Assembly (NCBI GenBank): GCA_050733695.1
Contig: JBOHTO010000181.1
Span: 1-20,248, forward strand
Length of the DNA: 20,248 nt
Direction: 5' to 3'
Source of the DNA: JBOHTO01 sp050733695
GTDB lineage: Bacteria; Gemmatimonadota; Gemmatimonadetes; Gemmatimonadales; Gemmatimonadaceae
Below are positions 8,009 to 15,230 of the stretch, one piece after another; position 1 is the stretch's first letter, and every line of letters starts with the position of its first letter. Made by a program: the position numbers and the translations under genes. The notes under the pieces were generated by a model. It searched no databases. It was not told the DNA's origin and was given only the letters and a program-made list of their open reading frames with translations.

Positions 8009-8329
8009 ATGACAAAAGCGAGGCGGTTTTCGCCTGAGGTGCGGGAGCGGGCCGTTCGGCTGGTCCGCGAGCACCAAGCGGAGTACCCCAATCAGTGGGC
8101 AGCGATCACGTCGATCGCGAGCAAGATCGGCTGTGCGGCGGAGACGTTGCGGCTTTGGGTGCGGCGAGCCGAGCGCGACACTGGAGACCGGCCGGGGCTG
8201 ACCACTGAGGAGCAGCAGCGGCTCAAGGTGCTGGAGCGGGAGAATCGCGAGCTGCGCCGCGCGAACGAGATTCTCCGCAAGGCGTCGGCGTATTTTGCCC
8301 AGGCGGAGCTCGACCGCCGCGGGACGTGA
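8009..8329 (+). CDS. IS3-family transposase OrfA (106 aa)
   Basis: This is the DNA-binding subunit of an IS3-type transposase. Residues 5-55 form a helix-turn-helix of the transposase_8 type (RRFSPEVRERAVRLVREH, then IASKIGCAAETLRLWVRRAE with the family's typical LRxWVR recognition helix). Residues 65-98 (EEQQRLKVLERENRELRRAN) are a leucine-zipper-like coiled coil ending with EILRKASAYFAQAELDR, a near-universal OrfA C-terminus. The start ATG 8009 has AGAGG about 8 bases upstream. Its TGA (8327-8329) overlaps the ATG (8329) of orfB as TGATG, which suggests coupled reinitiation. No good X-XXY-YYZ slippery heptamer was seen in the right register before the stop. OrfA itself appears intact. Confidence 0.93.
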   Translation: MTKARRFSPEVRERAVRLVREHQAEYPNQWAAITSIASKIGCAAETLRLWVRRAERDTGDRPGLTTEEQQRLKVLERENRELRRANEILRKASAYFAQAELDRRGT

Positions 8330-9238
8330 TGGTGGCGTTCATCGACGCGCACCGCGCGACGTATGGAGTCGAGCCGATCTGCGCCGTCGTGCCGATTGCT
8401 CCGTCGACTTACTTACGAGGCGAAGGCGCGCGAGCGAGACCCGACGCGACGGCCGGCCCGGACGCAGCGTGACGACGAGCTGCACGGCGAGATCACACGC
8501 GTGTGGCGGGTGAATCGGTGCGTGTACGGCGTGCGGAAGGTGTGGCGGCAGCTTGGGCGCGAGGGGATCGCGGTCGCTCGCTGCACGGTCGAGCGGCTCA
8601 TGCGGGGCGCGGGGCTGCGGGGCGTCGTGCGCGGGGCCCGTGTGCGGACGACGATCCCCGATGCGGCGGCTGAGTGTCCCCGGGATCTGGTCGACCGCAC
8701 GTTCGTGGCCCGCCGCCCGAATCAGCTCTGGGTGGCGGACTTCACGTACGTGGCGACATGGCGGGGCATGGTGTACGTGGCGTTCGTGATCGACGTCTTC
8801 TCCCGGCGCATCGTCGGCTGGCGCGCGAGTGCGTCGATGCGCACCGATCTCGCCCTCGACGCGCTCGAGCAGGCCGTGTCCGACCGGGAGATCGACGCGG
8901 GGCTCGTGCATCACAGCGACCGGGGGTCGCAGTATCTGTCCATTCGCTACACCGACCGCCTCGCGGACGTGGGGATCGAGGCCTCCGTCGGGAGCCGCGG
9001 CGATGCGTACGATAACGCGCTCGCCGAGTCGGTGATCGGCCTGTTCAAGACCGAGGTCATTCGGCATGCTGGTCCGTGGCGGAGCCTCGACGACGTCGAG
9101 TACGCCACGCTGGAATGGGTCGCCTGGTTCAACACCTGTCGACTGCTCGAACCGCTCGGGTATCTAACCCCCGCGGAGTATGAAGCGCAGTTTGATCAAC
9201 GTGACACCACATCAGCAATCGCTGGAACACTCAATTAA
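8329..9238 (+). pseudogene. IS3-family transposase OrfB (DDE integrase), frameshifted by one inserted base
   Basis: OrfB is the catalytic subunit of the transposase. From ATG 8329 the frame reads MVAFIDAHRATYGVEPICAV and continues to APSTY, the expected OrfB N-terminus. At 8413/8414 there is one T too many (ACTTACTTACG where TAC TAC GAG is expected), and that frame then stops at about 8472. The homologous protein continues in another frame as YEAKARERDPTRRPARTQRD up to TAA 9238. That second part is open from ATG 8363 (291 aa) and holds the HTH_21 region (about residues 40-90) and a complete DD(35)E catalytic core: D126 in WVADFTYV, D186 in HHSDRGSQY and E222 in NALAESVIGLFKTE. Only about 28 N-terminal residues are out of frame. 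The catalytic part is in the same frame as OrfA, separated by the single TGA at 8327. Confidence 0.88.
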
Positions 9239-9239
9239 C

Positions 9240-9268
9240 TGAGTCTCCGGACAACCCGGGACGATTCA
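9240..9268 (-). repeat. IS3 right terminal inverted repeat
   Basis: Ends CCCGGGACGATTCA on the plus strand, the imperfect reverse complement of the left end (23 of 28 positions). It starts just after the orfB stop codon (9236-9238). Confidence 0.85.
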
Positions 9269-9271
9269 GAA
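9269..9271. repeat. Target site duplication GAA, right copy
   Basis: Direct repeat of 7956-7958 immediately outside the right inverted repeat. The following TGACGG completes the REP-like target sequence. Confidence 0.75.
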
Positions 9272-9331
9272 TGACGGATTACTTTGGGTGGTGCGGCGGG
9301 CGAGACGCTCACCCACCGCAGCCAGGTCGGC

Positions 9332-9913
9332 TCAGAAGCTCAAACTCATGCCGGCTGAGAAGCTTCCGGCGGGGTCCAGCCCAAGGCTCACTCTCGCACC
9401 CGACAGACGGAGGGTTTCCCAATCGTGGCCGGCCAGAATGAATCCGATCACGCCACCCGTCGCCGTGGGAAGCACCACGGCGTAAGGCAACAGGGCAAGT
9501 CCGTCCCCGGTCCAGAGAAAGCCCGTCCACTTCCAGTCTGCGTAAACCAGGGCAGTTCCTGTCACGGCGCCAATTCCAGTACCGAGGAGCGCCCCCCAGA
9601 AGAGGGACGAGTAGTCCTCGCTAACGTCGATCCTCTCGATGTCGGCGAGCGCGATCCGCAGAGTTTCGTCGTCATGGGCGAGAGCCAGCGTATCGCCCGG
9701 TCCCCACTCTATAAGCGTTCCTTCCGCCCAATCCGAATGAGTGGATAGCCGAAGGCGGACGTATGTCCCCTCAGCCACGGGAGGCGCGGTTGTCGCCTGT
9801 GCAGAAGCGACTACGGACAGGAGCGCAGTGAAGACGAAAGACACGCAGGTGCAGCGGAACGCGCCAGCCAGAAGGCGCTTCCGTTGCTTCAGTTCCAGGC
9901 TCTCTGCTTCCAT
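9332..9913 (-). CDS. Exported small protein with Lsm/SH3-like N-part and glycine-rich membrane segment (193 aa)
   Basis: No named family is recognised. The start ATG 9913 overlaps the stop of the RCC1 gene (TGATG), which decides it; the frame is open further upstream to 10102, but that part lies inside the RCC1 gene. The N-terminus carries a basic stretch (ELKQRKRLL) and a hydrophobic core ending SVVASAQA, a signal peptide probably cut after ASA. About residues 50-105 look like a small beta-barrel, GTYVRLRLSTHSDWAEGTL to LALAHDDETLRIALADIERI, a pattern common in exported Lsm/SH3-like domains. A glycine/alanine-rich hydrophobic segment follows (FWGALLGTGIGAVTGTALVY), then a second one (PTATGGVIGFILAG), similar to glycine-zipper hairpins. 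The C-terminus, ARVSLGLDPAGSFSAGMSLSF, ends in Phe, like an outer-membrane beta strand. It is the last gene of the protease/RCC1 unit and its 3' end is 63 bp from the IS3 element. Confidence 0.75.
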   Translation of the reverse strand: MEAESLELKQRKRLLAGAFRCTCVSFVFTALLSVVASAQATTAPPVAEGTYVRLRLSTHSDWAEGTLIEWGPGDTLALAHDDETLRIALADIERIDVSEDYSSLFWGALLGTGIGAVTGTALVYADWKWTGFLWTGDGLALLPYAVVLPTATGGVIGFILAGHDWETLRLSGARVSLGLDPAGSFSAGMSLSF

Positions 9914-11448
9914 CAATTCACGGCCAGGCCTATCGGTGGCGCAACGGGCGTTGGCCCCGGGCGCAACGCCGTCGTGCGACCGCGATAACCCTCCTGCACG
10001 CCCCAGCCGATCTGTCCTGATAGATCCATGCCCCAACAGTACGCCTCTCCGGTCATTGTTATGGCGCACGTGTGTTCCCATTCGCTCGCGTATATCTCCC
10101 AAATGGCCAGATCAACAGCGATGGGTGTGGGGAACGGCTGCGAGTAGGCGTATCCAGGATCGCCCCATGCGAAGTCGACTCCCAGCTCACCCTTGAAATT
10201 GTCACCCCAGCAATAGGCCTTCGCGTCTGTCGTGACGGCGCACGTGTGTGAGCTGCCCGCGCTAATCGACACGAAGTGAAGGCCGCCCTGCACGGGCAAC
10301 GGATCGACGTTCGAAGAGCCCGTGCCCAGACGTCCTCCGCCTCCGTTCCCCCAGCAGTACGCACTGTGTTCGGCGTCGATTCCACAGATGTGAGACACAC
10401 CTGCTGTCAACTCGATGAAGCGGAGATCACCGGGAACTGCGTTGAAATCATCCTTCGCGCCCTTCATGCAGAACATTTGCCCGGCGGGGTCAAGCACACA
10501 AACAGGCCCGCCAACGGCCAGCTGCGCGACCTGCACATCTTCGGCTAGACGCACCGGACTCGAGCTGCTGCCCATGCGCCCCCAACAATAGAGCCGGCCA
10601 TCCTCGGTCAGACCACACGTCGTTGCGGGTCCGGTCTGGATCGAGGCGAACAGAAGGCCGGTTCTTACTCGCGTTGGACGTGCCCTGAGCCTCGTCGAGC
10701 CGTCGCCGACCTCCCCTGATCGATTCTCCCCCCAACAGTACGCCGATCCGTCGGCCGTGAGGGCACAGGCGTGCCGGTCTCCAGCATCGATGTCGATGAA
10801 GCGAAGGTCCGTGTCTACCGGTGCCGGAGAGACAACAGCTGTGAACTTTCGGATCGTGCCGGTACCCAGGTTGCCGTACCAGCTCCCGCCCCAGCAATAC
10901 GCGCGTCCATCAGCCGAGAGAGCGCAGCTGTGTGTTCCTCCGGTTCCGATGTCCGCTACGCCACGGAATATTCCTCTTGTCTCACCCCTGACGACGACGG
11001 TTGCCGAGTCATGCAGGTCGCCGACCTGCACGTGTATATGCGCGCGCCCCACCCCGACAGCGCGCAGCACTCCTATCGAGTCGATGACGGCCACCGCGGG
11101 GTCGGTGACTTGCCAGTCAACGTCAATTCCGCGGCATGGGTAAACCGCACCCCTGGAAGGGCACTCCGAAACGCCGTCGTTTCTCTCGAGCATGATCCTC
11201 AACACCGCCGTATCGCCCACCGCAAGCGTGATGCCGGTCTGATTGATCCAGAGATGGTCGGCATCGTCGTCGAAAAGTCCCGTAATAGCACCGCATCCGA
11301 GTGCGCCCGCAGCTAGACAGGCCGTAGCTGCTTTCTGAACGGCACTGCGCGTACGACGGATTGCGTTCGCTGGGAACTCACTGCACCCCGTCAGCGCATG
11401 GGATGCGTGCAAACCGCCACGCGTAGCCCGGCAGCTCACAACTAACAT
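9913..11448 (-). CDS. Lipoprotein with bacterial Ig-like domain and seven RCC1-type repeats (511 aa)
   Basis: This is an exported beta-propeller protein. Start ATG 11448 has GGGAG 9 bases upstream; an in-frame TTG at 11466 is the alternative. A rather long N-terminal stretch precedes the hydrophobic ATACLAAGALGC, where Cys52 would be lipidated. Residues 65-154 form an Ig-like (BIG2-type) domain with WQVTDPAVAVIDSIGVLRAV and GRAHIHVQV. From about 165 to 500 there are seven RCC1-like units, most with the pattern H-x-C-A-(L/I/V)-x5-G-x-(A/L)-Y-C-W-G, such as HSCALSADGRAYCWG, HACALTADGSAYCWG and HTCAVTTDAKAYCWG. Two units deviate (TTCGLTEDGRLYCWG and VCVLDPAGQMFCMKG). The two Cys per unit likely form a disulphide, fitting an extracytoplasmic location. 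It overlaps the S8 protease gene by 7 bp and the next gene by 1 bp. A binding or scaffold role is inferred; the ligand is unknown. Confidence 0.87.
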   Translation of the reverse strand: MLVVSCRATRGGLHASHALTGCSEFPANAIRRTRSAVQKAATACLAAGALGCGAITGLFDDDADHLWINQTGITLAVGDTAVLRIMLERNDGVSECPSRGAVYPCRGIDVDWQVTDPAVAVIDSIGVLRAVGVGRAHIHVQVGDLHDSATVVVRGETRGIFRGVADIGTGGTHSCALSADGRAYCWGGSWYGNLGTGTIRKFTAVVSPAPVDTDLRFIDIDAGDRHACALTADGSAYCWGENRSGEVGDGSTRLRARPTRVRTGLLFASIQTGPATTCGLTEDGRLYCWGRMGSSSSPVRLAEDVQVAQLAVGGPVCVLDPAGQMFCMKGAKDDFNAVPGDLRFIELTAGVSHICGIDAEHSAYCWGNGGGGRLGTGSSNVDPLPVQGGLHFVSISAGSSHTCAVTTDAKAYCWGDNFKGELGVDFAWGDPGYAYSQPFPTPIAVDLAIWEIYASEWEHTCAITMTGEAYCWGMDLSGQIGWGVQEGYRGRTTALRPGPTPVAPPIGLAVN

Positions 11449-13184
11449 TCCCCTACTCTCCCGCAATCGGGCGGCGGCTCATCGGTTGGCGGTGCATCTT
11501 CGGTCGGCGGCTTATAGTGCACGGCGACTGTCATTGAACGTGTTTCGGATGGGTACGCAGCGCCATGGTCCGTCACTGTTACTGACACGGTGCGGTTGTA
11601 ATCACTATGCTCGCTGTTTATCCCGAAAGAGTATGTTGCGCTCGATCCGGTCGACCCGTTCGACCATTGGTACGTTATCGGACCGACTCCAGCCTTGGCC
11701 GCCGCCGAAAACGTTTCGTACACCCAGGGATCGGTATCGCTCACCTCCACATAATTCACGCCGGACATGAGCGGCACGCACATCCCGCCGACGGCATACT
11801 GAGCATTCACGACGCGCGCCCACGCTTTCGTGAGCCCGCAACCAGGGTTCGATGGGCTCTTATCCTCTGCGGTGGCTATGAGATGCGCCAGGACATCCTT
11901 ATGATCCATGTCCGGGTACCTTTGCCGGACAAGAGCGGCAATCCCTCCGACTACGGCCGCCCCGTTCGACGAATACTTTGTCGCCTCGAGCGTGGTGCCG
12001 TGAGACGCCACTGGCGTTGTAGGCATATCGTGAAAAATGACAAGATCGGTCTGCCAGCCGTACCAGGTGTGACATGGGCGGTGTCCGTCCCAAGCTGCGG
12101 CGGAAACCGCGATTACCTGAGGCAACTCGGCAGGAAACGCAACCTGGTTCTCCTGAAAAAATGGATCATCGCAAGTCGGGCTTGTGCCAGCAGCCCCGAC
12201 GAATACATGATCTCGGGTGTTGTAGAAATGCACGATCTCATCCTCGAGATGGTCATACGTATCCGGTGATTGGAACGCCATTACAATGACCTTGGCTTCC
12301 GCGTCAGAAACGATTCGCAGGGCCTGCACGGCATCCGTGGAATTGACGCCCCACGATCGGTCATCCTGCCGAACGCTGATCACGTTGGATTCGTACGCGA
12401 CTCCCACGTTGAGCTCTCCGTTCATTGGTGCTGCAACGGTCCCGACTGTGTGAGTTCCATGAGCGCAAGTGCCCTGACCAGCGGTCGCGAAATGCTGAAT
12501 CCACCGCGTTGGGTGGGTATCATCAAATTTTGAGTGAAGCTCTTGCTGATGCTCATCAGTACCCGAGTCCATCACGCCGATTAGGACATTGTCTCCGGTA
12601 GCGAGCTCCCATGCCCGGTCGATTCGCATCAGGGTGAACGCATACGGCAACACATCTCCCGACGGCGTTCTCAGGTCAGTGTACTGCTTGGTCCAGAGGT
12701 CGGTTTCGCAGCTGAACGCCCAGAGGTTGTCGGAAACGATGTACGCGGGCTCTATCGACTCCACGAAGGGAAGCGCGCGAAGCACCGGTAGCACTTCCGG
12801 ACCTGCCATACGAACGCGGGTCCACGGAAGTAGATCGTCCTCCCAGATGATCTCTGTACCCGGAGTGGCCCCCAGTGCCGCGTTCGCCGCATCCCAGTCC
12901 AGGGCGGAGATGAGGAAACCCCCTTGCCTCGAGAAGCCCTCCGCCTCTCCCGGCGATCGCAAGGCGACAGCGGCGATACCCCCGGATTCCTGAATTCGCT
13001 GCCACAGGTACTCGTCGGGAACCAACCGCCAATCGCTGATTCCAGCGTCGGGATCGAAAGCGGCGTCCGCCGCCGTACTTACGTCAGGGGGGGGAGAAAC
13101 CATTCCACGGTCCTGCTCATCGCACGCGAACAGTGTGGCAAAAACCAGAATGGCGACTCCGCGGCAGCGCATCTGATGTCTCAT
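11442..13184 (-). CDS. Subtilisin-like (S8) serine protease lipoprotein with I9-like propeptide and PKD-like domain (580 aa)
   Basis: The start chosen is ATG 13184 (GGAG 10 bases upstream, predicted promoter just before it); the frame is open to a TTG at 13253. The signal is MRHQMRCRGVAILVFATLFAC, with an imperfect lipobox LFAC and Cys21. Residues 85-150 resemble an I9 inhibitory propeptide (GGFLISALDWDAANAALGAT to LPFVESIEPAYIV). The S8 domain covers about 185-460. Catalytic residues are D206 in LIGVMDSGTDEHQ, H242 in CAHGTHTVGTVAA and S406 in KYSSNGAAVVGGIAALV, aligned without gaps to the subtilisin GTSMA block. The oxyanion-hole Asn expected in AAGN is Thr334 (VGAAGTSPTC). Residues 475-557 form a PKD/Ig-like beta domain (GPITYQWSNGSTGSSATYSF), followed by a Pro/Asp/Glu-rich tail ending in Cys. 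Several Cys suggest disulphides. First gene of the three-gene unit; it overlaps the RCC1 gene by 7 bp. Confidence 0.87.
   Translation of the reverse strand: MRHQMRCRGVAILVFATLFACDEQDRGMVSPPPDVSTAADAAFDPDAGISDWRLVPDEYLWQRIQESGGIAAVALRSPGEAEGFSRQGGFLISALDWDAANAALGATPGTEIIWEDDLLPWTRVRMAGPEVLPVLRALPFVESIEPAYIVSDNLWAFSCETDLWTKQYTDLRTPSGDVLPYAFTLMRIDRAWELATGDNVLIGVMDSGTDEHQQELHSKFDDTHPTRWIQHFATAGQGTCAHGTHTVGTVAAPMNGELNVGVAYESNVISVRQDDRSWGVNSTDAVQALRIVSDAEAKVIVMAFQSPDTYDHLEDEIVHFYNTRDHVFVGAAGTSPTCDDPFFQENQVAFPAELPQVIAVSAAAWDGHRPCHTWYGWQTDLVIFHDMPTTPVASHGTTLEATKYSSNGAAVVGGIAALVRQRYPDMDHKDVLAHLIATAEDKSPSNPGCGLTKAWARVVNAQYAVGGMCVPLMSGVNYVEVSDTDPWVYETFSAAAKAGVGPITYQWSNGSTGSSATYSFGINSEHSDYNRTVSVTVTDHGAAYPSETRSMTVAVHYKPPTEDAPPTDEPPPDCGRVGEC
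11458..11462 (-). promoter_or_regulatory. Ribosome binding site of the RCC1 lipoprotein gene
   Basis: GGGAG on the minus strand with 9 bases to ATG 11448. It lies inside the end of the S8 gene and favours that ATG over the TTG at 11466. Confidence 0.55.
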
Positions 13185-13194
13185 CTCTGAATTA

Positions 13195-13198
13195 CTCC
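13195..13198 (-). promoter_or_regulatory. Ribosome binding site of the S8 protease gene
   Basis: GGAG on the minus strand, 10 bases before ATG 13184. It supports that start over the TTG at 13253, which would lie upstream of the predicted transcription start. Confidence 0.5.
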
Positions 13199-13237
13199 GA
13201 CTCGAGAGAAATGAACCGCGCAGGCGGGTCGAAAACG

Positions 13238-13266
13238 ATTGTTCCCTTCGCAACTGAACCGGTCAA
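13238..13266 (-). promoter_or_regulatory. Candidate sigma70-type promoter of the protease/RCC1 operon
   Basis: Minus strand: TTGACC (rc of 13261-13266, 5 of 6 to the -35 consensus), a 17-bp spacer, then AACAAT (rc of 13238-13243, 4 of 6 to the -10 consensus). Transcription would begin near 13231, giving a leader of about 47 bases to ATG 13184. A second TTGACA lies 11 bases further upstream without a good -10. This is a pattern match only. Confidence 0.42.
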
Positions 13267-13356
13267 GTGCCCGATGTCAACCCGACGCACGAAACTCCGA
13301 AGCATCAGGGCGTTGTCTGACCCGGTCACGAGAGTCGGGCGGCAGTCCGAGCAACA

Positions 13357-13389
13357 CCCGTACGTGTATTCACGACTTCATCGTACGGG
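13357..13389. terminator. Perfect 8-bp inverted repeat between the kinase operon and the protease operon
   Basis: CCCGTACG (13357-13364) and CGTACGGG (13382-13389) are exact reverse complements separated by 17 bases. The hairpin lies 36 bases after the stop of the last kinase gene. There is no T-run on either strand, so it is not a classic intrinsic terminator. It may be a Rho-dependent end, an mRNA-stabilising hairpin or a binding site. Confidence 0.3.
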
Positions 13390-13424
13390 GCTGCGACAGT
13401 CGGACCTGCGGTCTCCCAATCCCC

Positions 13425-15230
13425 TCAGACGGCGCGTACTTCTTCCACGGCCTCGAGAACCCGCGCGATCTCGGCGGAGAGGGCGCGTGCCTCGCGCGTC
13501 GCGTGCTGCACGTCGCCGAGCCCTGCCTGCATCCCCGCCGAGCGGAGCTTGACCAGGTCGAGCTTGAGGTTCTCGAGCGCGAGGGCGGCGTTCTCGAGCT
13601 GGTCCATGAGCGCAGCGCGGCGCGCGACCATCTCGGCCAGCGTCGCGCGCTGGCGCTGGAGCAGCGCGAGCCGCCGCCCGGACTCGCCCGCCCCGGCCGG
13701 GTCCTCCCGAAGCTCGGCGACCCGCGCATCGAGCTTCGCGAGCGCCTCGGGATCGGCCTCATCGTGAAAGACGTGCAACGCCTGCGCGAGGGAGACGACG
13801 CGCTCGAGCAGCGCGCCCGCGGTCTCGCCCACTTCGGGAATCCGATCACGGTCAGCGGTGGACAGCTTCGCCACAAGCGCCTCGATCGCCGCGCGATCGC
13901 CGGCCGCGCGGTGGACCCATGCGCCCAGTGGCCCCGCCAGTACTTCCGGCGCCGCGAGCCCATCACCGGGTCCGGGCGGCAGCGCTGCGGCCTTCGCACC
14001 GCGCGAGGCCACGCCGCGCGCGCCGGCGCCAGCTTCATCCGCCGCGGCATCGTTGCGCAGTACGCGACGCAGATCGACGCCATCGGACCAGAGCGACCCG
14101 ACCTTCTTCCCGATGTCGCCAAGCATGAATACGGCGGGGAAGAGGAACCACCAGAACTCGGGAGAGGTGACAAGATTGATGGTCGCGAGACCCGCGATCG
14201 TGCTCAGGTTCGTGAACGCAGTCATCCGCAGTTTGCGGATGCGCTGATCCACCGGGAGTGCCGCGAACTTCTCGAGACTGTCGCCGTCCTTCCTGCGCCT
14301 GACCTTCTTTGCGCGGGGAGTGCCCGGTTTCTCGCGCGCCATCTGGTGTTGCCCTTGCCTTTCAACCGCGAGACCGATGAGCGCGTCGCGGAAGTCGGCC
14401 GCGCCCGACCAGCGATCCTCGGGATGCTTGCTCAGAGCGCGCTCGATCGCCGAGCGCATCTCGGCCGGAACGTCGTCACGCAGTTCGTGCAGCGGCCGTG
14501 GCGCTTCCGTGACGTGTTTCATGAGCAGCGCCATCGTGTTCGAGGCGTCGAAGGGCGGACGCCCGCCGAGCATGTGATATCCAACGGCACCGAGCGAATA
14601 GATGTCGCTGCGTCCATCGATCTCGCGCTCGCCTACCGCCTGTTCGGGGGACATGTACGTCGGCGTGCCGACTGCCATCCCCGTGGCTGTGAGGCGCGTG
14701 CCGGCGGCGGTCGCGCGCGCGATGCCGAAGTCCGTTACCATGGGGCGGCCGGAGTCGGCGTCGATGAGGATGTTGTCCGGCTTGATGTCGCGGTGGACGA
14801 CGCCCCGTCCGTGCGCGTACGCCAGTGCATCGGCCACATCGTGCAGGATCCGCCGCGCCCTCTCGGCCGGGATCCACGTCTCGCGGGTGAGGACCGCGCC
14901 AAGGCTCTCGCCATCGATGAGTGCCATCACGAAGTACGCAACTCCGTCGCGCTCATCCACGGAATGGATGGGAACTATGTTCGGATGACTGAGCTGAGCA
15001 GCCGTCTGCGCCTCGCGCTGGAAGCGCGCGCGGATCGCCGGATCGAACGCGAGTTCCGGCGGCAGCACCTTGATCGCCACGCGGCGTTTCAGCCGGAGAT
15101 CGATCGCGGCGTAGACGGCCGCCATTCCTCCGCGCCCGAGTTCACCCTCCAGTTCGTAACTCCCGGCGACGGCGGCGACCAGCCGGTCGCGCAGGCCGTG
15201 TGCGGCTGTGCCCGCGTCCGGTTCGCTCAC
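13425..15230 (-). CDS. Ser/Thr protein kinase C of tandem trio, membrane-anchored (601 aa)
   Basis: This is a Hanks-type kinase that would phosphorylate Ser/Thr on cytoplasmic proteins. The start GTG 15230 overlaps the stop of kinase B (GTGA). The kinase domain is at about 25-285: glycine loop GELGRGGMAAVYAA, K54 in RRVAIKVLPP, catalytic D148 in HRDIKPDNIL, D167 in DFGIA, then GTPTYMSPEQ and DGRSDIYSLGAVGYHMLGG. All catalytic residues are present, so an active enzyme is expected. A basic linker (KKVRRRKDGD) leads to a hydrophobic hairpin at about 340-385, STIAGLATINLVTSPEFWWF and FPAVFMLGDIGKKVGSLW, like the 2TM domains of related kinases. The last 150 residues are charged and helical (RRLALLQRQRATLAEMVARR, AALALENLKLDLVKLRSAG) and match the ends of kinases A and B. 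There is no PASTA or other external sensor domain. It is the last gene of the operon. Confidence 0.93.
   Translation of the reverse strand: MSEPDAGTAAHGLRDRLVAAVAGSYELEGELGRGGMAAVYAAIDLRLKRRVAIKVLPPELAFDPAIRARFQREAQTAAQLSHPNIVPIHSVDERDGVAYFVMALIDGESLGAVLTRETWIPAERARRILHDVADALAYAHGRGVVHRDIKPDNILIDADSGRPMVTDFGIARATAAGTRLTATGMAVGTPTYMSPEQAVGEREIDGRSDIYSLGAVGYHMLGGRPPFDASNTMALLMKHVTEAPRPLHELRDDVPAEMRSAIERALSKHPEDRWSGAADFRDALIGLAVERQGQHQMAREKPGTPRAKKVRRRKDGDSLEKFAALPVDQRIRKLRMTAFTNLSTIAGLATINLVTSPEFWWFLFPAVFMLGDIGKKVGSLWSDGVDLRRVLRNDAAADEAGAGARGVASRGAKAAALPPGPGDGLAAPEVLAGPLGAWVHRAAGDRAAIEALVAKLSTADRDRIPEVGETAGALLERVVSLAQALHVFHDEADPEALAKLDARVAELREDPAGAGESGRRLALLQRQRATLAEMVARRAALMDQLENAALALENLKLDLVKLRSAGMQAGLGDVQHATREARALSAEIARVLEAVEEVRAV

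Larger units (their letters stand above)
7959..9268 (+). mobile_element. IS3-family insertion sequence, 1310 bp, complete ends, damaged orfB
   Basis: The element runs from left inverted repeat 7959-7987 to right inverted repeat 9240-9268 and is flanked by 3-bp GAA duplications. It contains orfA (HTH and leucine-zipper) and orfB (DDE integrase), the standard IS3-family arrangement and size. A single extra T at 8413/8414 puts the start and the catalytic part of orfB in different frames, so this copy is probably not autonomous unless the base is a sequencing error. The intact ends and matching target duplication indicate simple insertion without later deletion. It sits between the M14 promoter region and the 3' end of the protease/RCC1 operon. 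The exact subgroup was not determined. Confidence 0.92.

Noticed and set aside
8270..8330. Programmed -1 frameshift site between orfA and orfB
   Set aside because: The TATTTTGCC stretch does not form an X-XXY-YYZ heptamer in the orfA register; the TGATG overlap explains orfB expression better.
11940..11990. Loss of the catalytic Ser in the S8 protease
   Set aside because: At first Asn407 seemed to align with subtilisin Ser221. Ungapped alignment through VGGIAALV and VAGAAALI places Ser406 on Ser221, so the triad is complete.
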